Shown here piece by piece: positions 41,294 to 49,456 of a stretch of DNA of 64,000 bases. Source of the stretch: Paractinoplanes tereljensis. GTDB taxonomy: Bacteria > Actinomycetota > Actinomycetes > Mycobacteriales > Micromonosporaceae. The DNA lies in contig NZ_BOMY01000022.1 of assembly GCF_016862435.1 (NCBI RefSeq), forward strand, positions 536,949-600,948. Direction: 5' to 3'. Under the pieces are notes generated by a model. That model had not been told where the DNA came from and ran no database searches. It saw only the letters and a program-made list of their open reading frames with translations. A program made the translations under genes and the position numbers. How positions within the stretch are numbered: the stretch's first letter is position 1; every line of letters begins with the position of its first letter.

Positions 41294-42928
41294 ATGCTTG
41301 TTGACCCATCCGTGGCCTGCGTGGTCGGCGTCGACTACGGCACGCTGTCCGGCCGCGCGGTCGTCGTGCGCGTGTCCGACGGTGCCGAGCTCGGCTCCGC
41401 GGTGCACGATTACCGGCACGCCGTGCTCACCGAGAGGTTGCCCGGCGGCACCCCGCTCGGTCACGACTGGGCGCTGCAGGTGCCGTCCGACTACGTCGAC
41501 GTTCTGAAGACCGCGGTGCCGGCCGCGCTGGCCGCCGCCGGCATCGACCCCGCGCACGTCATCGGCGTCGGCACCGACTTCACCGCCTGCACCATGGTGC
41601 CCACCCTCGCCGACGGCACCCCGCTGTGCGAGCTGCCCGAGTGGGCCGACCGCCCGCACGCGTATGTGAAGCTCTGGAAACATCACGCCGCCCAGGCCCA
41701 GGCTGACCGGATCAACGAACTCGCCGCGAAACGCGCCGAGCCGTGGCTGGCCCGCTACGGCGGGCTGATCTCCTCGGAATGGGAGTTCGCCAAGGGCCTG
41801 CAACTGCTGGAGGAGGACCCCGAGGCGTACGCGGCGACCGCGCGCTGGGTCGAGGCGGCCGACTGGATCGTCTGGCAGCTCACCGGAAGCTACGTGCGTA
41901 ACGCCTGCACCGCCGGTTATAAAGGGATCCTCCAGGACGGGCAGTACCCGTCGGCCGAGTTTCTAGAAGCCTTGAACCCGGAGTTCCAGAACTTTGTCGC
42001 CGAGAAGCTAGAACAGCCGATCGGACAGTTGGGCAACGCGGCCGGCACCCTGACCGCGCAGGCCGCCGCCTGGACCGGGCTCCCCGAGGGAATCGCGGTC
42101 GCGGTCGGCAACGTCGACGCGCACGTGACAAGCGCGGCCGCCGACGCGCTCGACCCCGGTCAGATGGTCGCGATCATGGGCACCTCCACCTGCCACGTGA
42201 TGAACGGCGACGAGCTGCGCGAGGTCCCCGGCATGTGCGGGGCGGTGGACGGCGGCATCGTCGCGGGGCTCTGGGGTTACGAGGCCGGGCAGAGCGGCGT
42301 CGGCGACATCTTCGGCCACTACGTCGACAACCTCGGCGACGAGTGGACGCACGCCCGGCTGACCGATCTGGCCGCGCGGCAGAAGCCCGGCGAGCACGGG
42401 CTGCTCGCGCTGGACTGGCACAACGGCAACCGGTCGGTGCTTGTCGACGTCGAGCTGTCCGGCCTGCTGGTCGGCGAGACCCTGGCCACCAAGCCGGCCG
42501 ACATCTACCGGGCGCTGATCGAGGCCACCGCCTTCGGCACCCGCAAGATCATTGAAACGTTCACGGCGGCCGGGGTGCCGGTGCGGGAGTTCATCGCGGC
42601 CGGCGGCCTGCTGAAGAACGGCCTGCTCATGCAGATCTACGCGGACGTGCTGAACATGCCGCTGTCGGTGATCGGCTCGGAGCAGGGCCCGGCGCTCGGC
42701 TCGGCGATCCACGCCGCCGCGGCGGCCGGCGCCTACCCGGACGTGCGGACCGCCGCCGCGTCGATGGGCCGCGTGCACCGGGCGGTCTACCAGCCCGATC
42801 CGGCCGCGGCCGCGATCTACGACGAGCTGTACGCCGAGTACTCGGTGCTGCACGACTACTTCGGCCGGGGCGCCAACCGGGTGATGCGCAAGCTGCGCGC
42901 GATCCAGCGAGGGGCCGTGACGGCATGA
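41294..42928 (+). CDS. araB: L-ribulokinase
   Basis: This 544-residue FGGY-family kinase phosphorylates L-ribulose with ATP in arabinose catabolism. It shows GVDYGTLSGRAVVV at the N-terminus, GVGTDFTACTMVP, GTSTCHVM for nucleotide binding and FIAAGGLLKNGLLMQIYADVLN near the end. The size fits bacterial AraB. The ATG at 41294 has GGAGG 10 nt upstream. It is the first gene of the araBDA operon, downstream of two inverted operator sites. Confidence 0.96.
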   Translation: MLVDPSVACVVGVDYGTLSGRAVVVRVSDGAELGSAVHDYRHAVLTERLPGGTPLGHDWALQVPSDYVDVLKTAVPAALAAAGIDPAHVIGVGTDFTACTMVPTLADGTPLCELPEWADRPHAYVKLWKHHAAQAQADRINELAAKRAEPWLARYGGLISSEWEFAKGLQLLEEDPEAYAATARWVEAADWIVWQLTGSYVRNACTAGYKGILQDGQYPSAEFLEALNPEFQNFVAEKLEQPIGQLGNAAGTLTAQAAAWTGLPEGIAVAVGNVDAHVTSAAADALDPGQMVAIMGTSTCHVMNGDELREVPGMCGAVDGGIVAGLWGYEAGQSGVGDIFGHYVDNLGDEWTHARLTDLAARQKPGEHGLLALDWHNGNRSVLVDVELSGLLVGETLATKPADIYRALIEATAFGTRKIIETFTAAGVPVREFIAAGGLLKNGLLMQIYADVLNMPLSVIGSEQGPALGSAIHAAAAAGAYPDVRTAAASMGRVHRAVYQPDPAAAAIYDELYAEYSVLHDYFGRGANRVMRKLRAIQRGAVTA

Positions 42929-42956
42929 CGGCCCGCATCACGAAGGAGGGCGCGGC

Positions 42957-43631
42957 GTGAGCCTGGACGCGTCGATCAAGGAGATCCGGCAGCAGGTCGC
43001 TGACCTGCACGCCGAGCTTCCCCGCAACGACCTGGTGGTCTGGACCGCCGGCAACGTGTCGGCCCGGGTGCCGGGGCACGACCTGCTGGTGATCAAGCCG
43101 TCGGGGGTCTCCTACGACGAGATCACCGCGGACGCCATGGTCGTCACCGACCTGCACGGCAATCTGGTCGACGGGGACCGCAAGCCGTCCTCGGACACCG
43201 CCGCGCACGCCTACGTCTACCGAAACCTGCCGCACGTCAACGGGGTGGTGCACACCCACTCGACGTACGCGACCGCCTGGTCCGCCCGGGGTGAGGCGAT
43301 CCCCTGCGTCCTCACCATGATCGCCGACGAGTTCGGCGGGGAGATCCCGGTCGGGCCGTTCGCGCTGATCGGCGACGACTCGATCGGTCAGGGCATCGTC
43401 GAGACGCTGCGTGACCACCGCTCCCCCGCCGTGCTCATGCGCAACCACGGCGTCTTCACCATCGGCCGCTCCGCCCGCGACGCGGTCAAAGCCGCCGTCA
43501 TGTGCGAGGACGTGGCCCGCACCGTGCACATCTCCCGTCAGCTCGGCAACCCGATCCCGATCGCGCCGGCCGACATCGACTCGCTGTACGCCCGCTACCA
43601 GAACGTTTACGGACAGGAGCCCGCCGCATGA
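42957..43631 (+). CDS. araD: L-ribulose-5-phosphate 4-epimerase
   Basis: This 224-residue class II aldolase-fold enzyme converts L-ribulose-5-phosphate to D-xylulose-5-phosphate. Zinc ligands are visible in HTHSTYAT and RNHGVFT, and NDLVVWTAGNVSARV and KPSGVSYDE form the phosphate site. It is slightly shorter than the E. coli enzyme. The GTG at 42957 has AAGGAGGG 7 nt upstream, 28 bp after araB, and its end overlaps araA (ATGA). Confidence 0.96.
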   Translation: MSLDASIKEIRQQVADLHAELPRNDLVVWTAGNVSARVPGHDLLVIKPSGVSYDEITADAMVVTDLHGNLVDGDRKPSSDTAAHAYVYRNLPHVNGVVHTHSTYATAWSARGEAIPCVLTMIADEFGGEIPVGPFALIGDDSIGQGIVETLRDHRSPAVLMRNHGVFTIGRSARDAVKAAVMCEDVARTVHISRQLGNPIPIAPADIDSLYARYQNVYGQEPAA

Positions 43632-45118
43632 AGCCCCAGATCTGGTTCCTGACCGGCAGCCAGCACCTCTACGGCCCGGAGACCCTCGACCAGGTGGCCG
43701 CCCAGTCCGCCGAGATCCAGCAGCTGCTGACCGCGTCCGGCCTGAGCGCCGAGATCGTCAGCCGGCCGGTGCTCACCGACTCGGGTGCGATCCGGCAGAC
43801 CATGCTGGAGGCCAACGCCGATCCCAACGTGCTCGGCATCATCGCCTGGATGCACACGTTCTCGCCGGCCAAGATGTGGATCTCCGGGCTGGACACGCTG
43901 CGCAAGCCGCTGCTGCACCTGCACACCCAGCACAACCAGTCACTGCCGTGGGCAACCATCGACATGGACTTCATGAACCTCAACCAGGCCGCGCACGGCG
44001 ACCGGGAGTTCGGGTTCATCCAGGCCCGGCTCGGGGTGCCGCGCAAGACGGTGGCCGGGCACGCGGCCGACCCGAACGTGGCCCGGCGGATCGACGCCTG
44101 GATCCGGGCCGCCAAGGGCTTCACCCACCTGCGCAGCCTGCGGCTGGCCCGCTTCGGCGACAACATGCGGGACGTCGCGGTCACCGAGGGCGACAAGGTC
44201 GAGGCCGAGCTGCGGTTCGGCGTTTCGGTCAACACGTACGGCGTGAATGATCTTGTTGCTCTGGTCGACGCCGTGTCGCCGGCCGACGTCGACGCCCTGG
44301 TCGCCGAGTACTCGGACGTCTACGACCTGGCACCGACGCTGCGCAAGGACGGCGACCAGCACGAGTCGCTGCGCTACGCCGCGCAGATCGAGGCCGGGCT
44401 GCGGCAGTTCCTGACCGAGGGTGGCTTCGGGGCGTTCACCACCAACTTCGAGGACCTCGGCGGGCTGCGGCAGCTGCCCGGGCTCGCGGTGCAGCGGCTG
44501 ATGGCCGACGGCTACGGCTTCGGCGGCGAGGGCGACTGGAAGACGTCCGCGCTGCTCGCCACGGTCAAGGCGATGGGGGCCGGCACCGGCAAGGGCACCT
44601 CGTTCATGGAGGACTACACCTACCACTTCGGGCCGGGCGAGCCCAAGATCCTCGGCGCGCACATGCTCGAGGTGTGCCCGACCATCGCGTCGGACCGCCC
44701 GCGCTGCGAGATCCACCCGCTCGGCATCGGTGGCCGGGAGGACCCGGTGCGGCTGGTCTTCGACGCGGCCCCCGGCCCCGGCGTGGTGATCGGCCTGGCC
44801 GACCTCGGCGACCGGTTCCGGTTCGTGGCCAACACCATCGAGGTGGTCCCGCCGGACGAGCCGCTGCCGAGCCTGCCGGTGGCCCGCGCGGTCTGGAAGC
44901 CGGCGCCCTCGCTGTCCACCTCGGCGGAGAGCTGGCTGACCGCGGGCGGCCCGCACCACACCGTGATGACCCAGGCGGTCGGGGCCGAGACGCTGCGCGA
45001 CTTCGCCGACATGGTGCGCACCGAGCTGCTGCTGATCGACGAGCGCACCACGCCGTACGAGTTCGCCGACCGGATCCGCTGGAACAGCGCCTACTACCGG
45101 CTGTCCCGCCCGATGTAG
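43628..45118 (+). CDS. araA: L-arabinose isomerase
   Basis: This 496-residue enzyme isomerises L-arabinose to L-ribulose with Mn2+. Active-site positions are visible as Glu in TSFMEDYTYHF, Glu in GAHMLEVCP, His in CEIHPLGIGG and His in AGGPHHTVMT. Its length is close to the 500-residue E. coli AraA. It overlaps araD by 4 bp and is the last gene of araBDA; its end overlaps the convergent diguanylate cyclase by 25 bp. Confidence 0.97.
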   Translation: MKPQIWFLTGSQHLYGPETLDQVAAQSAEIQQLLTASGLSAEIVSRPVLTDSGAIRQTMLEANADPNVLGIIAWMHTFSPAKMWISGLDTLRKPLLHLHTQHNQSLPWATIDMDFMNLNQAAHGDREFGFIQARLGVPRKTVAGHAADPNVARRIDAWIRAAKGFTHLRSLRLARFGDNMRDVAVTEGDKVEAELRFGVSVNTYGVNDLVALVDAVSPADVDALVAEYSDVYDLAPTLRKDGDQHESLRYAAQIEAGLRQFLTEGGFGAFTTNFEDLGGLRQLPGLAVQRLMADGYGFGGEGDWKTSALLATVKAMGAGTGKGTSFMEDYTYHFGPGEPKILGAHMLEVCPTIASDRPRCEIHPLGIGGREDPVRLVFDAAPGPGVVIGLADLGDRFRFVANTIEVVPPDEPLPSLPVARAVWKPAPSLSTSAESWLTAGGPHHTVMTQAVGAETLRDFADMVRTELLLIDERTTPYEFADRIRWNSAYYRLSRPM

Positions 45119-46635
45119 GTAAGTGACGCGTCGGGCCAGAGGGCCGGGTCGAACACCACGATCCGGTCCCGGCCCTGCCGTTTGGCCGCGTACATCGCGG
45201 CGTCGGCGTTGCGCAGCAGCTCGCCGGGGGTGGTCCGGCCCGCGGCGATGCCGATGCTGGCACCGATCGAGACGCTGCGGCCGGACAGGTCGAGCGGTGT
45301 GTGCAGCGCGGCGAGGACTCGGTCGGCGAGCGCGGCCGGGTCGGGGCCGACGGTCAGGATCGCGAACTCGTCGCCGCCGAGCCGGGCCACCACGTCCTGC
45401 TGCCGGGCGGTGCCGCGCAGCCGTTCGGCCACCACCACCAGGGCCTCGTCGCCGCGTTCGTGCCCGTACGCGTCGTTGATCGGTTTGAAGCCGTCGAGGT
45501 CGATGTAGAGCACCGCGACCGGATCGCCGGAGCTCAGCGCCCGGTCCAGCGAGTCCTCGAACAGCGCGCGGTTGGCCAGGCCGGTCAGCGGGTCGTGGTA
45601 GGCACGGAACCGCAGGTCTTGCACTGCGGTGGAGAGGCGGCGGGTCAGCGACCGGTTCTCGGTCAGGGTGATCAGCTGCCGGATCACGACCACCAGCGCC
45701 AGCGCCAGGCTGAGCCAGTAGAGCGCCGGGTCTAGGTGCCGCCGGGCCAGCGGCACCGCCACCGCGGTCGCGAACGCCAGCGAGAACGGGACGTACGGCA
45801 GGAAGTTCCGGGCCCGGGTGCCGTCCACCAGGGCGTCGAGGCTGCCCAGCATCCGCCGGCGTGGCACCGACGCGGCCAGGATCGCGAACGCCAGGAACCA
45901 CAGCAGGTCGGGAAGCGCGCCGAACCGGTAGTGCCCGTCGACGGCCTGGTAGGCGTAGCTCGAGTCGGCCGCGAACATGACCACCATGCCGATGGCGGAG
46001 ATCCGCAGGGCCGGCCGCACCGTCGGGTGGGCGTCGGTGAGCACCAGCACCACGACGCTCACCACCAGGGCGTCGACCACCGCGTAGGTGACCGTGCCCA
46101 GGTTGGAAGCGCCGGCCCGGTATTGCGGGCCGATCACCAGGGCCCACAGCACGAACATCAGGGAGGTGCCGATCAGCAGGCCGTCCAGGAGCGTACGCAG
46201 GCTGGCCGACGGGCGCCGGACCAGCAGCGCCACCGCGATCGGGGTGCCGATCATGGTCACCGCGAAGAACGCGTTGGCGACGGCCGGAATGGGCACGTCG
46301 CCGTTCGCCGACCAGCCGGTGACCAGCCAGATCGCCTCGGCGACCATCCAGGCCAGCGCGGCCACACCGAGCAGGCCGATGCCGATCCGGAGCCGCCGGC
46401 CGGAGGCCCAGCGAGCCGCCCGGAACCAGAGCACGCCCATCGTCCCCGCCGAGGCACAGTCGGCGATCTGGCTCAGCCGGCCGGCGGCCACGTCCGACAC
46501 CGGGGCGAGATGGACCACGGCCAGGTAGACCAGGACGGCCGCGACCGTCATGACCACTCTGTTCGTCACGGTGCGCGAGCCGCGGAGCACCGCGGCGAGC
46601 CGCCGGGTGAGCTCCGCCAACACGTTGGTTCCCAT
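45094..46635 (-). CDS. Membrane-bound diguanylate cyclase (GGDEF)
   Basis: This 513-residue protein has about nine to ten membrane helices (about 25-320) followed by a cytoplasmic GGDEF domain (about 340-500) with HDPLTGLANRALFEDSL and GGDEF at 420-424. An RxxD product-inhibition site (RQQD, 411-414) lies five residues before it, so the enzyme is expected to make cyclic di-GMP and be feedback-inhibited. No EAL domain is present. The membrane part resembles sensor regions of unknown ligand. It is convergent with araA, overlapping by 25 bp. Confidence 0.93.
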   Translation of the reverse strand: MGTNVLAELTRRLAAVLRGSRTVTNRVVMTVAAVLVYLAVVHLAPVSDVAAGRLSQIADCASAGTMGVLWFRAARWASGRRLRIGIGLLGVAALAWMVAEAIWLVTGWSANGDVPIPAVANAFFAVTMIGTPIAVALLVRRPSASLRTLLDGLLIGTSLMFVLWALVIGPQYRAGASNLGTVTYAVVDALVVSVVVLVLTDAHPTVRPALRISAIGMVVMFAADSSYAYQAVDGHYRFGALPDLLWFLAFAILAASVPRRRMLGSLDALVDGTRARNFLPYVPFSLAFATAVAVPLARRHLDPALYWLSLALALVVVIRQLITLTENRSLTRRLSTAVQDLRFRAYHDPLTGLANRALFEDSLDRALSSGDPVAVLYIDLDGFKPINDAYGHERGDEALVVVAERLRGTARQQDVVARLGGDEFAILTVGPDPAALADRVLAALHTPLDLSGRSVSIGASIGIAAGRTTPGELLRNADAAMYAAKRQGRDRIVVFDPALWPDASLTYIGRDSR

Positions 46636-46654
46636 CGGCCGGGCCCCGGCCGAC

Positions 46655-47854
46655 TCAAGATTTACGGCGGGCCAGCAGAATCCGCGCTATTCCCCGCAGG
46701 CCGACGGTGCGGCGCAGGGCGGCCGGGCCGAAGATGTCGCGCACCGGGTTGATGCCGGTGAGCATGCCGAGGAACCGGGTCACCCGGGCCGGGTCCTCGG
46801 CCAGGGCCGGGAAGAGCGTGTCGCCGGCCGGGTCGGGCCGGAACGCGGCCAGCCGCGCGGTCAGGTCGTACATCGGGCGGCGGCCGGCGTCGCGGCGGCG
46901 GTGATACTCCCGGAGGGCGAGGCCGTCGAGGATCGCCCGGCTCAGCCGGTCGGCGTCGCGCAGCGCGTTGCCGATCCCCTGCCCGGTGATCGGGTCCATC
47001 ACCAGCCCGGCGTCACCGACGAGAGCCCAGCCCGGACCGTACGGCCGGCGGATCACCCCGGGCACGTCGATGGTCCCCCGGACGCGCTCGGCCGGCTGTG
47101 CTGCGGCGATCCGCTCGCCGAGCCCGGCGATGCCGCGGGCCATTCTCGGCAACCCGGCCGTCCGGGCCTCGGCGAACTTGGCCGCCGGCATACCGACGTA
47201 GACCAGGGTGAGCTCGTCGTCGGTGGGCCAGAGCGTCACCATCCGGTCGGGCCGCACATAGACCTCTCCCCCGGCCAGCGGCAACCCGGCGAAGTAGCCG
47301 TAGAGCACGCCGGAGGCCGGTGGCCGTTTCCGGTACTCACGGGCGCCGACCTCCTTGGCCACCGTCGAGTTCTTGCCGTCCGCGCCGATCACCAACTTCG
47401 CGGTCAGGGTGGTGGACCTGCCGTTCTTGAAGCGGCCGGTCAGGCCGGTCACCCGGTCGCCGTCGCGGGTCAGGCCCTCGACGATGAAGTTCTCCTCGAC
47501 CGTGGCGCCGGCCGCCCGGGCGGCCGCGATCAGCCGGGCGTCCAGCACGGTGCGGCGCGGGCTGTAGACCCCATCGACCCCGTCGAACGACGGGTAGGCG
47601 CCGCGCAGGACCGCCGGTCCGGCGTCGAAGATGACCGTACGGGCGGGCGGGGTGCCCCGGGCGATGAGCTCCTCGAGCACGCCCCAGCGGCGCAGCAGGG
47701 CGACCCCGGGCAGCTGCACCTGATGGGTGGAGAGGGTGTCGCTCGGAAATCGAGCGCGGTCCACGGCCAGCACGCGCAGGCCGCCGCGGGCCAGGAGCAT
47801 CGCGGTGGACGCGCCGGCCACCCGCGCGCCCACCACGATGACGTCGAAGTCCAT
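46655..47854 (-). CDS. FAD-dependent oxidoreductase (geranylgeranyl-reductase-like)
   Basis: This 399-residue flavoprotein has the N-terminal dinucleotide site VIVVGARVAGASTAMLLARG, VIGADGKNSTVAKE and the second FAD motif GPGWALVGDAGLVMDPITGQG. This layout fits the PHBH/geranylgeranyl-reductase group of monooxygenases and reductases. The substrate is unknown. The ATG is at 47854. It lies between the diguanylate cyclase and a TetR gene on the same strand, the latter 43 bp upstream. Confidence 0.88.
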   Translation of the reverse strand: MDFDVIVVGARVAGASTAMLLARGGLRVLAVDRARFPSDTLSTHQVQLPGVALLRRWGVLEELIARGTPPARTVIFDAGPAVLRGAYPSFDGVDGVYSPRRTVLDARLIAAARAAGATVEENFIVEGLTRDGDRVTGLTGRFKNGRSTTLTAKLVIGADGKNSTVAKEVGAREYRKRPPASGVLYGYFAGLPLAGGEVYVRPDRMVTLWPTDDELTLVYVGMPAAKFAEARTAGLPRMARGIAGLGERIAAAQPAERVRGTIDVPGVIRRPYGPGWALVGDAGLVMDPITGQGIGNALRDADRLSRAILDGLALREYHRRRDAGRRPMYDLTARLAAFRPDPAGDTLFPALAEDPARVTRFLGMLTGINPVRDIFGPAALRRTVGLRGIARILLARRKS

Positions 47855-47896
47855 AGCGCAACGTAACTGTCCGGCGCGGTTTCCGCTGCCCCGGTT

Positions 47897-48544
47897 TCAG
47901 CGGTCCAGCAGCTGCGCGAGGCCCGCGATGACCACGTCCAGGTCGAAGTCGAACTGCTCGGGGTCCAGGCCGATCCGGGCCGCGCTCAGGCGGCGGATCG
48001 ACGGCAGGGTGCCGGGCGGGGCCTCGGCGAGCATCCGGTTCAACTCGGTGATCTGCGGGTGTTCGCCGTACCGGCCGGCCAGCACGGTGTTGCGGGCCGA
48101 CGCGTACATCAGCTCAGCCAGCAGGCCGAGCGCCCGGCCGGCCTGCGCGTCGGTGAAGCCGGCCTCGACCAGCGAGCGCAGCAGGTGTTCGTTGGGCGCC
48201 AGGGCGGCCGGGCCGCTGCCGATCGGGAGCCGCACGTAGTCGAAGTGCGCGCCGACCGCGATCATCGACGCCCGGGTCTGATGGGCGATCGCCCGCACCA
48301 TGTCCTGCCAGGTGCCGTCGACCGGCGTGACGGTCTCCAGCAGGGAGCTGAGCGTCTCGTGGGCGACGAGCTGGAGCAGGCCGTCCCGGTCGGTGACGTG
48401 GTAGTTCAGTGCCTTGCGGTCGACGCCCAGCCGCTCGGCGACCGCCTGCATGGTCAGGGTGGCCGGGTCCATGTCGCGGGCGGCGGCCACGATGCGGTCG
48501 CGGTCGATCCGGGGTGGCCGTCCCCGCCGTCGTGACTCAGACAT
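47897..48544 (-). CDS. TetR-family regulator (TetR_C_1-like)
   Basis: This 215-residue regulator has GRPPRIDRDRIVAAARDMDP leading into a helix-turn-helix with LTMQAVAERLGVDRKALNYH. Together with the large helical C-terminal domain it resembles the TetR(D)-like subgroup. The ATG at 48544 (MSESRRRGRPP) is preferred over one at 48556. It is divergent from the SDR gene, with 78 bp between starts, and upstream of the flavoprotein gene. No perfect palindrome is visible there; GGTTTT occurs twice. Confidence 0.87.
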   Translation of the reverse strand: MSESRRRGRPPRIDRDRIVAAARDMDPATLTMQAVAERLGVDRKALNYHVTDRDGLLQLVAHETLSSLLETVTPVDGTWQDMVRAIAHQTRASMIAVGAHFDYVRLPIGSGPAALAPNEHLLRSLVEAGFTDAQAGRALGLLAELMYASARNTVLAGRYGEHPQITELNRMLAEAPPGTLPSIRRLSAARIGLDPEQFDFDLDVVIAGLAQLLDR

Positions 48545-48622
48545 GCCGATCAGCATATTGACCCGTACCAGCCGGAGGTTTTAGGTTTTCTCCCCACCGG
48601 GAAATAAACGTGAGGAGTCTCC

Positions 48623-49411
48623 ATGCAGGTGGCAGGCAAGGTTCTCGTGGTCACCGGGGCCGGCAGCGGCATCGGCCGGGCGGTGGCCCTGGAGGCGGCC
48701 CGGCGCGGCGCCAAGGTCGCGGCCGTCGATCTCAACCCGGACACCCTGGCCGAGACGACCGCGGGGAAGGCGACGATCTCCACGCACCCGCTGAACGTCA
48801 CCGACCGGGACGCGGTCGAGGCGCTTCCGGGGCAGGTGGCCGAGCGGTGGGGTGCGGTCGACGGCTTCGTGCACTGCGCCGGCATCATCCAGCCGTTCAT
48901 CCGGCTCAAGGACCTCGACTACGCCACCATCGACCGGGTCTTCGCGGTCAACTGGTCCGGCACGCTCTATCTGACCAAGGCGTTCCTGCCGGTGCTGCTG
49001 GACCGGCCGGAGGGGCACATCGTCAACGTGTCCAGCATGGGTGGCTTCCTGCCGGTGCCGGGGCAGACCATCTACGGCGCGTCCAAGGCGGCGGTGAAGC
49101 TGCTGACCGAGGGCCTGCACGCCGAGTGCGCGGGGACGAACGTGCACGTCACCGTGGTTTTCCCGGGTGGGGTGGCCACCAACATCACCACGAACTCCGG
49201 GGTGCACATGCCGGCGGTCGACGGGGCCAAGGCTTCGAAGATCACCACGCCGGAACGGGCCGCACAGGACATCCTCAACGGGATGGAAGCCAACGCCTAC
49301 CGGGTTCTGATCGGCAACGACGCCAAGCTGATGGACAGGATGTACCGGCTGCACCCGCGCCGGGCGGCCGCGCTGATCGCCGGCAAGATGCAGGACCTGC
49401 TCAACCGGTAG
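48623..49411 (+). CDS. Short-chain dehydrogenase/reductase
   Basis: This 262-residue classical SDR has TGAGSGIGRAVALE at 11-24, HCAG in place of NNAG near 90, a catalytic Ser in NVSSMGG and YGASKAA with Tyr and Lys. It is an NAD(P)-dependent oxidoreductase of unknown substrate. The C-terminal segment with LHPRRAAALIAGKM resembles SDRs from lipid or steroid pathways. GTGAGGAG lies about 6 nt before the ATG. It is divergent from the TetR gene and is followed by a strong hairpin terminator. Confidence 0.9.
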   Translation: MQVAGKVLVVTGAGSGIGRAVALEAARRGAKVAAVDLNPDTLAETTAGKATISTHPLNVTDRDAVEALPGQVAERWGAVDGFVHCAGIIQPFIRLKDLDYATIDRVFAVNWSGTLYLTKAFLPVLLDRPEGHIVNVSSMGGFLPVPGQTIYGASKAAVKLLTEGLHAECAGTNVHVTVVFPGGVATNITTNSGVHMPAVDGAKASKITTPERAAQDILNGMEANAYRVLIGNDAKLMDRMYRLHPRRAAALIAGKMQDLLNR

Positions 49412-49415
49412 AAAG

Positions 49416-49447
49416 CGGCCCCCGCCCTGGAAACAGGGCGGGGGCCG
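49416..49447. terminator. Bidirectional hairpin terminator
   Basis: CGGCCCCCGCCCTG (49416-49429) pairs perfectly with 49434-49447 around a GAAA tetraloop. It lies between the convergent SDR and nuclease-nucleotidase genes and likely ends both transcripts, although a T-run is missing. Confidence 0.85.
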
Positions 49448-49456
49448 TCGTACGAA

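Noticed and set aside
41294..45118. Control of araBDA by the LacI protein at 24.8 kb
   Set aside because: The candidate operators differ in sequence and the loci are 16 kb apart; a different regulator is more likely.
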